Below, one piece after another: positions 1 through 4,630 of a stretch of 6,824 nt of DNA. Position numbers and translations under genes: made by a program. This DNA is from Pseudomonadota bacterium. GTDB lineage: Bacteria > Pseudomonadota > Alphaproteobacteria > Acetobacterales > Acetobacteraceae. The stretch spans positions 1 through 6,824 of the forward strand of contig JAKAQU010000158.1 in the NCBI GenBank assembly GCA_021819535.1, written 5' to 3'. Every line of letters starts with the position of its first letter. The stretch's first letter is position 1. The notes under the pieces are model-generated. The model saw only the letters and a program-made list of their open reading frames with translations, searched no databases and had not been told where the DNA came from.

Positions 1-109
1 CGTCAATCACCCCTTGTCAAACGCCGCGCTGACGTCAATCATCCTAATACCCGGCCGCCGATCCTCACCCAGATTGTCGCGCCGTTCTCATCCAGATTGT
101 CGCGCAACA
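1..109. mobile_element. Probable insertion-sequence end (IS21-like?), partial
   Basis: No coding sequence is recognisable here. Two copies of an 18-bp direct repeat (ctcacccagattgtcgcg, 64-81, and the same with one mismatch at 87-104) lie 23 bp apart. A second repeated motif, cgtcaatca plus three bases, occurs at 1-12 and 33-44. Protease homology begins at about 110, directly after the bases 'caaca'. Read from the outside on the minus strand the element would start TGTTGCGCGACAATCTGG. A TG...CA terminus with tandem transposase-binding repeats just inside is known for IS21-family elements, and the repeats plus the abrupt homology break suggest an element end at 109. The transposase genes would lie left of the window, so family and boundary are inferred. 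The alternative is unrelated intergenic repeats next to a rearranged gene. Confidence 0.45.
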
Positions 110-451
110 ACCACCGGAGCCATCGCCGCTCTGACCGGCATCAATCAGGATAGCCGCGAGCTACAGATCACCGCCCCGGTCCAGCCAGGCAACAGCGGCG
201 GCCCGGTGCTGGATCGCAGCGGCAATGTCATCGGGATCGTGGTCGCCAAACTGAACGCCTTGAATATCGCGCAGATCACGCAGGACATTCCCGAAAACGT
301 GAACTTTGCCATCAAGGCATCGGTGGCGCGGGATTTCCTCGAAACCGTGGCACCATTCCCGGAATCTCGGCCGGCAACGGCTTCTCTCGCACCGCCGGAC
401 CTCGCCGCGCGGGCAAAAGAGATCACCGTGCAAATCATTTGCCGGCAATGA
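110..451 (+). pseudogene. Trypsin-like serine protease, C-terminal remnant
   Basis: This is the C-terminal half of a trypsin-like (S1C/HtrA-type fold) serine protease. The frame reads TTGAIAALTGI, then QITAPVQPGNSGGPVLD with the catalytic serine codon at 194-196, then NVIGIVVAKL and ENVNFAIKASVARDFLE, the usual end of the protease barrel. It closes with a short tail, AARAKEITVQIICRQ. The His and Asp of the triad, the N-terminal barrel and any signal peptide are missing. The frame stays open to the left, with a possible TTG at 14, but residues encoded before 110 do not resemble the family and coincide with repeats that look like an IS end. I therefore read this as a gene cut by insertion and not as a short intact protein. 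The stop is at 449-451, and it converges with the DUF5681 gene after 50 nt. Such proteases are usually periplasmic; this fragment should be inactive. Confidence 0.75.
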
Positions 452-501
452 GGCGCCGAAGGGAACGCCCGGCGAAAGGGTGGCCTTGGGTTATTCCCCC
501 T

Positions 502-975
502 TCACGTGCGCGAGGACGCGAAGGGAGGAACAAGGGACTTCCTTGCACGTGCGGCGTCAACGACCTCGCCGGCTTCCTCGCCCTCGGCGGCGCGGAGAGC
601 GTCACCGAGCCTGCCGCTATCCCAGAGCTTGAGGAGGGCCTTGAGTTCGCGATCGGTAAGCTTCGTCGCATCGAGCGTCGGCGCTTCATCCCCATCGACC
701 TGAGGGGGCTTGTCGGGCGGGCGGCCGAAAGCGCGATCGAGGATAGCGGTGCAGGCGACGATGCGGGCGCGCGTTTCGGTCTCGGGGTCCAGGGCGATCT
801 CGGCCAGCGCATCGAGGATTTCCGGCGAGACGCGCCTCGCCATCCTGATGACCTGCCCATAAATCGCGGAGCCGTCCCGCGCCCCGCCTGGGTTCCCGCT
901 TCGTCCTTTCTGAAAGGGCTTCAGCCGGCCTCCGCCGTGGACGGGGACGATCCATTCGGCATCGGGTTTGGTCAT
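502..975 (-). CDS. DUF5681 domain-containing protein
   Basis: A 157-residue protein of unknown function. Residues 20-31 read PFQKGRSGNPGG, the hallmark of the DUF5681 family. It is followed by a predicted helical stretch (about 50-85, EILDALAEIALDPETETRARIVACTAILDRAFGRP in outline) ending in a GRP motif that is also typical. The C-terminal 60 residues are charged and probably poorly ordered. No signal peptide, membrane segment or catalytic motif is visible. An in-frame GTG at 1020 would add 15 residues, but the ATG at 975 is preferred because GGAG (982-985) sits 6 nt upstream and the protein then starts MTKPDAEW directly before the family motif. In my knowledge, members are common in alphaproteobacterial accessory and prophage-like DNA, and a DNA-related role is only a guess. 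It converges with the protease remnant and has the same orientation as the upstream tRNA. Confidence 0.8.
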   Translation of the reverse strand: MTKPDAEWIVPVHGGGRLKPFQKGRSGNPGGARDGSAIYGQVIRMARRVSPEILDALAEIALDPETETRARIVACTAILDRAFGRPPDKPPQVDGDEAPTLDATKLTDRELKALLKLWDSGRLGDALRAAEGEEAGEVVDAARARKSLVPPFASSRT

Positions 976-981
976 TGATCG

Positions 982-985
982 CTCC
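982..985 (-). promoter_or_regulatory. Ribosome binding site of the DUF5681 gene
   Basis: On the minus strand GGAG lies 6 nt before the ATG at 975. This decides the start against the upstream in-frame GTG at 1020, which has no purine-rich site at a suitable distance. Confidence 0.6.
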
Positions 986-1106
986 GTTCGATTGATAGGA
1001 GTGGTTATATCAGATTTCACTCAGGATCAGAGGGCACGGCCCGGTTTTCCGGGGTGCCTCAGGCAGGGAGGAAGCGCTGAGAGTGTGATATCGGCGTCCA
1101 GGCATA

Positions 1107-1134
1107 GGGGGGGTGCCCCCACCCCCCGCCCCCC
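1107..1134 (-). repeat. G-run tract, possible G-quadruplex
   Basis: The plus strand reads G7, TG, C5, A, C6, G, C6. On the minus strand this is G6-C-G6-T-G5-CA-C7. The 17 Gs in three long runs separated by single bases could fold as a G-quadruplex, or the G5 run could pair with the C7 run as a hairpin. The tract lies about 130 nt upstream of the DUF5681 start. The base pattern is seen directly; the fold is inferred. Confidence 0.45.
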
Positions 1135-1367
1135 GGTCATCGGATCGCCTTTCCGCCGGCATGGGCATAAGGCCGCCGCCGTTGCCGCTGTGGAGCGCGG
1201 CGCGTTGGCGGCGGGTGGCAGCTATGACCTGGGCGGCAACGGCGCGGCTTGATCGGTCGGCGTGGCTGGCGAGGGGCGCGAGGGCAGCTTTCGGCACGCC
1301 GTCGATTGCTATGTGGTTGCTAGCTCTGGGGCGAGAGCGGCGATTGTCTGATAACCTATTGATTGGA

Positions 1368-1442
1368 TGGTGGGTGCGGCAGGGATTGAACCTGCGACCC
1401 CCGCCGTGTGAAGGCGATGCTCTCCCGCTGAGCTACGCACCC
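1368..1442 (-). tRNA. tRNA-Val (anticodon CAC)
   Basis: The minus strand folds as a complete cloverleaf. The acceptor arm is GGGTGCG/CGCACCC (1442-1436 with 1378-1372), the discriminator is A, and the CCA is genome-encoded (1370-1368). The D arm is GCTC-AGCGGGA-GAGC. The anticodon stem TCGCC/GGCGG (one U-G pair at the base) carries the loop TTCACAC. The variable region is five bases and the T arm is GCAGG-TTCAATC-CCTGC. The anticodon CAC (1408-1410) reads the valine codon GUG, and the overall sequence matches bacterial valine tRNAs. It lies 70 nt downstream of the GlcG-like gene on the same strand. Its 3' end faces the accessory strip to the left, the side where integrative elements usually sit when they use a tRNA as target. 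Confidence 0.95.
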
Positions 1443-1489
1443 GGTATCACGCAAGGGATTGGCGAGGTCTCTGCGGTTCCTAGAGCCAA

Positions 1490-1510
1490 GCCCCGTCGGA
1501 TGCAAGGGGC
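1490..1510 (-). terminator. Weak hairpin after the GlcG-like gene
   Basis: The arms gcccc (1490-1494) and ggggc (1506-1510) can pair around an 11-nt loop, 2 nt beyond the GlcG-like stop codon. There is no following T-run on the minus strand, so this is a weak candidate for a terminator or processing hairpin between that gene and the tRNA. Confidence 0.25.
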
Positions 1511-1512
1511 GG

Positions 1513-2034
1513 TTATTTCAATGCGGCAAGCCCCGCTTTGCAGGTCACGCCATCCTGCACCGACATGCCGCCCGAGCAGCCGATGGCGCCGACCAGCTTG
1601 CCGTCGCGGACCAGCGGCAAACCGCCTTCCGTTGCGATCGCGTCATCGAGCGAGAGCACATAAGGATGGCCGCCATCGGCCGCGTCCTGAAAGATTTTGG
1701 TCGGGCGGCGGAACAGGGCGGCGGTGCGGGCCTTGTGCTCGGAGATCGCGATCGAGCCCTGCTGGGTGTCGTCCATGCGCTCGAAATAGATCAGCCTTCC
1801 TTCCGGCCCAACGATCGAGATCGCCATTTTCCAGTGATGGCGCATCGCCTCGGCCTCTGCCGCGGCGGCGATGATTTTGGCCTCGGCGAGCGTGATCGAG
1901 GCGCCGTAGGGGAGATCGTAAGGCATTTGTTCGGGGACGCCTGGCGGCAGCGGCGATTGCGCGCGGGCAGCGCCGGCCGCGGCGAGCAGGGCCGCGAGCA
2001 GGAACGGGGCAGATTTGCGGATGAATGATGACAT
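1513..2034 (-). CDS. Secreted GlcG/HbpS-family (DUF336) heme-binding-like protein
   Basis: A 173-residue member of the GlcG/HbpS family (DUF336). Characterised relatives such as HbpS bind heme; GlcG is named from the glycolate operon and its function is unclear. Residues 1-25 form a Sec signal peptide: RK at 6-7, a hydrophobic run at 10-20, and a likely cut after ARA (25). The protein should therefore be periplasmic. The domain runs from about 46 (SITLAEAKIIAAAAEAEA) through SIVGPEGRLIYFERMDD and SIAISEHKARTAALFRRPT, typical of the family, to GGLPLVRDGKLVGAIGCSGG and DGVTCKAGLAALK at the end. Two cysteines, C153 and C165, sit in the last conserved segment and could form a disulfide after export. 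The ATG start is backed by GGAGGG 5 nt upstream. It probably has its own promoter in the AT-rich region, because a terminator-like palindrome separates it from the mutase gene. The ligand is not deducible from sequence. Confidence 0.88.
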   Translation of the reverse strand: MSSFIRKSAPFLLAALLAAAGAARAQSPLPPGVPEQMPYDLPYGASITLAEAKIIAAAAEAEAMRHHWKMAISIVGPEGRLIYFERMDDTQQGSIAISEHKARTAALFRRPTKIFQDAADGGHPYVLSLDDAIATEGGLPLVRDGKLVGAIGCSGGMSVQDGVTCKAGLAALK

Positions 2035-2039
2035 CGGTT

Positions 2040-2045
2040 CCCTCC
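2040..2045 (-). promoter_or_regulatory. Strong ribosome binding site of the GlcG-like gene
   Basis: GGAGGG on the minus strand ends 5 nt before the ATG at 2034. It is close to the Shine-Dalgarno consensus and fixes the start. Confidence 0.65.
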
Positions 2046-2137
2046 GGTTTTCGCACGGCCTCCAGGCGAGGACGGCGCTTAGCGATCATTCTGCGACGCT
2101 TTCGCCGCATGAACAAGAGAACGCCGCACACCCGAGC

Positions 2138-2166
2138 GAACAAAATTTTCTTACAGGGGAGGTCAA
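2138..2166 (-). promoter_or_regulatory. Possible promoter of the GlcG-like gene
   Basis: On the minus strand TTGACC (2166-2161) matches the -35 consensus in five of six bases and overlaps the end of the T-run of the upstream palindrome. The AT-rich bases AAAATTTTGTTC lie at roughly -10 distance but match TATAAT poorly. Transcription starting here would leave a leader of about 100 nt. This is inference from consensus only. Confidence 0.25.
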
Positions 2167-2195
2167 AAAATCTTCTTTTTCTGAAGAAAAAGAAG
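2165..2195 (-). terminator. Perfect AT-rich palindrome with T-run, likely terminator
   Basis: The arms cttctttttct (2172-2182) and agaaaaagaag (2185-2195) are perfect reverse complements around a 2-nt centre. This gives an 11-bp stem, or 10 bp with a TGAA/TTCA tetraloop. Reading on the minus strand the stem is followed by A and then six Ts (2170-2165), the order expected of a Rho-independent terminator. It lies about 100 nt after the mutase stop and ahead of the GlcG-like gene. The stem is poor in G-C pairs, so strength is uncertain. The plus strand has no immediate T-run. Confidence 0.6.
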
Positions 2196-2202
2196 CAAAA
2201 AG

Positions 2203-2279
2203 ACTTTTGTTCGGCTCTCTCGGAGTGGATACTTCCTCGGAACGGGCAGTGCCTGCGGCACTGCCTAACGAATAAAAGT
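2203..2279 (-). repeat. Nested stem with internal 9-bp hairpin
   Basis: The outer arms acttttgttcg (2203-2213) and cgaataaaagt (2269-2279) are inverted with 10 of 11 positions matching. They enclose a perfect hairpin, ggcagtgcc/ggcactgcc (2245-2253 and 2257-2265), with a 3-nt loop. The layout is a closed stem with at least one internal branch, lying 14 nt beyond the mutase stop codon at 2293-2295. It may stabilise the 3' end of the mRNA or belong to a dispersed repeat. The base pairing is seen in the sequence; the role is not known. Confidence 0.55.
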
Positions 2280-2292
2280 TTTTTCCTTCCCC

Positions 2293-3702
2293 TCAATGCC
2301 CCGTGTTGCTGCCGGAGAAATCCGGGGCATCGAGGCCGGACTGGGCGAGTTCGCCGGCGATCGCGGCCTTGAGGCGTTCCAGACCGGCTTCGTCCTTCGC
2401 CTCCGCGCGGGCGACCAGCACCGCCTGGGTGTTGGAGGCGCGGAGCAGCCACCAGCCGTCATCGGTTTGCACCCGCACGCCATCGGTATCGTTCACCTTG
2501 GCGCCGGCTGCGCGGAGACGCGCGGCGACTTCGGCGACCACGGCGAATTTCCGCGTCTCCTCGCAATCGAAGCGGAGTTCGGGGGTCGCGCGGAGGGAAG
2601 GCAAAGCGCCGCGGGCCTCGGAAAGCCGGCCCGCCATGCGCGCAACGACGGAGAGCAGCCTTACTGCGGCATAAAGCGCGTCGTCGAACCCGTACCATTT
2701 ATCGGCGAAGAAGATATGGCCCGACATTTCGCCGGCGAGTGGCGCCCCGGTTTCGGCCATTTTGGCCTTGATCAGGCTGTGGCCGGTTTTCCACATCAGG
2801 GGATTGCCGCCGGCCTTTTTGATTTCGTCGAACAAAACCTGACTTGCCTTGACATCGGCGATGATGGTCGCGCCAGGATGCGCGCGCAAAACGTCGCGCG
2901 CCAATAGCACCATGATCTGGTCGCCAAACAGGATTTCGCCCTGATCATCGACGACGCCGATGCGATCCGCATCACCGTCGAAGGCGATGCCGAGATCGGC
3001 TTTTTTCTCACGCATCTCGGTGATGAGCTGGCGGAGATTGGCGGGTACCGTCGGGTCCGGGTGATGGGCGGGGAAATTCCCATCGACCGTGCCGTTGATG
3101 ACCGTATGCCGCCCCGGGAGGGCGGCGACGAGGCGATCGAGGACGGCACCGGCGGCACCGTTGCCGGGATCCCAGACCACGTTCAGCGCGCGCGGGCCGC
3201 CGTCATAATCCTGCAGAAGGCGAGTGACATAGGCGCCGGCGACATCCCTCTCCGCCGCCTGCCCGGCGCCCTCGGAGACGACATCGCCGCGCGCCGCCAT
3301 CTCTCCGAGTTCGCGGATCGCCTGCCCGAAAAACGGCTTCTTGCCGAGCATCATCTTGAAGCCGTTGTAATTCGGCGGGTTGTGGCTGCCGGTGACCATC
3401 ACCGCGCCGTCGGCGGGAAGCGTGGTCGCGAAGAAATAGAGCATCGGCGTCGGGCCGAGGCCGATGCGCAAAACCGTCATCCCACTCGCCACCAGGCCGG
3501 CGACGAGTGCGCTTTCCATCGCCGGCGAGGACAGCCGCCCGTCGTAACCGACCGCGACACGCGTGCCGCCGGCGCGCGCGACGATGCTGCCGAAGACCCG
3601 CCCGATCGCGTGGGCATCCGCCTCGGTCAGGGTTTTGCCGACGATGCCGCGGATGTCGTATTCGCGGAGAAGGCTCGGGTCGAAACGGTGGGAGAATGTC
3701 AT
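2293..3702 (-). CDS. algC: Phosphomannomutase/phosphoglucomutase (AlgC/PgmG type)
   Basis: A complete 469-residue alpha-D-phosphohexomutase. It interconverts hexose 6-phosphate and 1-phosphate (mannose and/or glucose) in the cytoplasm, feeding GDP-mannose and UDP-glucose synthesis. All four active-site loops are present: the phosphoserine loop TGSHNPP (104-110, Ser106), the Mg-binding loop DGDADR (242-247), the sugar-recognition loop GEMSGH (324-329), and the phosphate-binding loop RASNTQ (421-426). The EYDIRG motif at 14-19 opens domain 1. Spacing and length are very close to Pseudomonas AlgC, which has dual mannose/glucose activity, so dual specificity is likely here but not proven by sequence. 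The ATG is preceded by GAGG 8 nt upstream. It follows galU by 19 nt on the same strand, consistent with one transcript and with making glucose-1-phosphate for GalU. Only the last dozen residues look family-unspecific. The symbol is by similarity; pgmG or manB would also be used. Confidence 0.95.
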   Translation of the reverse strand: MTFSHRFDPSLLREYDIRGIVGKTLTEADAHAIGRVFGSIVARAGGTRVAVGYDGRLSSPAMESALVAGLVASGMTVLRIGLGPTPMLYFFATTLPADGAVMVTGSHNPPNYNGFKMMLGKKPFFGQAIRELGEMAARGDVVSEGAGQAAERDVAGAYVTRLLQDYDGGPRALNVVWDPGNGAAGAVLDRLVAALPGRHTVINGTVDGNFPAHHPDPTVPANLRQLITEMREKKADLGIAFDGDADRIGVVDDQGEILFGDQIMVLLARDVLRAHPGATIIADVKASQVLFDEIKKAGGNPLMWKTGHSLIKAKMAETGAPLAGEMSGHIFFADKWYGFDDALYAAVRLLSVVARMAGRLSEARGALPSLRATPELRFDCEETRKFAVVAEVAARLRAAGAKVNDTDGVRVQTDDGWWLLRASNTQAVLVARAEAKDEAGLERLKAAIAGELAQSGLDAPDFSGSNTGH

Positions 3703-3721
3703 CGGCGGGTCCTCGTTCCGG

Positions 3722-4594
3722 TCAGGCGTCGATGTAGTGGCGGAGGAATTGGCGCACCTTGGGGCCGAGATCGTCGCGTTTGAGGGCGAACGCGATCTGG
3801 GCTTCGAGAAATCCGGCCTTGTCGCCGCAATCGAAGCGCCGGCCCTCGAAACGAAGACCGTGGAAGGGGTGGGCGCCGATCATTTTCGCCATCGCGTCGG
3901 TGAGCTGCACCTCGCCGCCGGCGCCGCGCTCGAAGCGCGAGAGATGGCCGATGACGTCGGCGAGGAGCACGTAGCGGCCGATGATGGAAAGCGTCGAGGG
4001 CGCCACCTCCGGCGCCGGTTTCTCGACCAGCCCGCGGACCTCGACCAGCCGCCCGTCATCGGTGCCGGTGCGGAGGATGCCATAGCGGCTGGTCTCTTCG
4101 CGCGGCACGTCCTGGACGGCGACGACATTGCCGCCGGTTGCGCGATAGGCATCGGCGAGCTGGGCAACGCACGGGGTCTCGCCGAGGATGAGATCATCGG
4201 GGAGCAGGATCGCGAACGGATCCTCACCGATGAAGGCGCGCGCGCACCAAATCGCGTGGCCGAGGCCGAGCGGCTCCTGCTGGCGCACGGTGACGATGGC
4301 GCCGGGCTCGAGCTGCGTTCCTTCGAGGAGGGCCAGCGCCTCGGTCTTGCCGCGCTCGCGCAACACCGCCTCGAGTTCGAAGGCGATATCGAAATGCTCG
4401 ACGATCGCCGTCTTGCCGCGCCCGGTGATGAGGCAGAATTGCTCGATCCCGGCCGCGCGCGCCTCCTCGATCGCGTATTGGATCAGGGGCTTGTCCACCA
4501 CCGGCAGCATTTCCTTGGCCGTCGCCTTGGTCGCCGGCAGAAACCTCGTGCCGAGACCGGCGACCGGGAGCACAGCTTTGCGCAATGGTTTCAA
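3722..4594 (-). CDS. galU: UTP--glucose-1-phosphate uridylyltransferase
   Basis: A complete 290-residue GalU, the usual family length. It converts UTP and glucose-1-phosphate to UDP-glucose and pyrophosphate in the cytoplasm. The nucleotidyltransferase fold is marked by VAGLGTRFLPATKA (11-24) with KEMLPVVDKP following, QQEPLGLGHA (105-114), LLPDDL (130-135) with the metal-binding Asp, VEKP (190-193), GRYVL (206-210), GGEVQLTDA (226-234) and CGDKAGFLEA (256-265). The start codon is TTG; it gives MKPLRKAVLPVAG, which matches family N-termini, and AGGA sits 9 nt upstream. A later GTG (codon 8) would cut the first strand of the fold. It is 36 nt downstream of the malic enzyme gene and 19 nt upstream of the mutase gene, so the three probably form an operon. 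UDP-glucose would serve exopolysaccharide, glycolipid or cellulose synthesis; which one cannot be told from this window. Confidence 0.96.
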   Translation of the reverse strand: MKPLRKAVLPVAGLGTRFLPATKATAKEMLPVVDKPLIQYAIEEARAAGIEQFCLITGRGKTAIVEHFDIAFELEAVLRERGKTEALALLEGTQLEPGAIVTVRQQEPLGLGHAIWCARAFIGEDPFAILLPDDLILGETPCVAQLADAYRATGGNVVAVQDVPREETSRYGILRTGTDDGRLVEVRGLVEKPAPEVAPSTLSIIGRYVLLADVIGHLSRFERGAGGEVQLTDAMAKMIGAHPFHGLRFEGRRFDCGDKAGFLEAQIAFALKRDDLGPKVRQFLRHYIDA

Positions 4595-4603
4595 GTCACT
4601 GTT

Positions 4604-4610
4604 TCCTTCC
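4604..4610 (-). promoter_or_regulatory. Ribosome binding site supporting the TTG start of galU
   Basis: On the minus strand GGAAGGA (4610-4604) lies 9 nt before the TTG at 4594. It supports this rare start codon. The site directly abuts the intercistronic hairpin at 4612-4630. Confidence 0.5.
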
Positions 4611-4611
4611 C

Positions 4612-4630
4612 TCGCGGCTTGGCGCCGCGA
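4612..4630 (-). other. Intercistronic hairpin between malic enzyme gene and galU
   Basis: tcgcggc (4612-4618) and gccgcga (4624-4630) are perfect 7-bp arms with a 5-nt loop. The hairpin begins at the base next to the malic enzyme stop codon (4631-4633) and ends one base before the galU Shine-Dalgarno region. No T-run follows, so it is not a standard terminator. A role in mRNA stability or in tuning galU translation is inference. Confidence 0.5.

Larger units (their letters stand above)
976..1367. other. Gene-poor stretch between DUF5681 gene and tRNA-Val
   Basis: This 392-nt stretch has no gene I can support. On the minus strand a frame from GTG 1297 to a stop at 1010 (95 residues) is open, and its first 45 or so codons have high GC at third positions. 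However, it lacks a Shine-Dalgarno site, runs through the G-run tract, and resembles no family I know, so I do not call it. The stretch holds the G/C-run tract at 1107-1134. It also has a small hairpin at 1323-1338 (gctct/agagc arms) downstream of the tRNA on the minus strand, which has no T-run and is at best a weak processing or termination signal. A promoter for the DUF5681 gene presumably lies here, but no convincing -35/-10 pair is visible. Confidence 0.6.
2137..2213. repeat. 9-bp inverted repeat flanking the AT-rich palindrome
   Basis: cgaacaaaa (2137-2145) and its exact reverse complement ttttgttcg (2205-2213) bracket the palindrome at 2172-2195. A near copy, cgaataaaa, recurs at 2269-2277 in the first orientation. 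The three spaced copies suggest a composite element or protein-binding sites. Confidence 0.5.

Noticed and set aside
439..978. 179-codon plus-strand frame opposite the DUF5681 gene
   Set aside because: The minus strand carries the clear DUF5681 motif and a ribosome binding site; the plus frame has neither.
1010..1297. 95-codon minus-strand frame between the DUF5681 gene and the tRNA
   Set aside because: High third-position GC over its first half made it tempting, but there is no Shine-Dalgarno site, it passes through the G-run tract, and no family is recognised. It could be a decayed gene.
1113..2028. Two plus-strand frames over the tRNA and the GlcG-like gene
   Set aside because: One reads straight through the tRNA gene and both are antisense to the GlcG-like coding sequence. 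Neither has family similarity.
2296..2907. 203-codon plus-strand frame opposite the mutase gene
   Set aside because: It mirrors the codon pattern of the real minus-strand gene and has no recognisable motif or ribosome binding site.
3061..3783. 240-codon plus-strand frame antisense to the mutase gene
   Set aside because: It is rich in Arg, Asp and Ala with no domain and lies fully opposite the mutase gene and the galU end. It is a GC-driven shadow.
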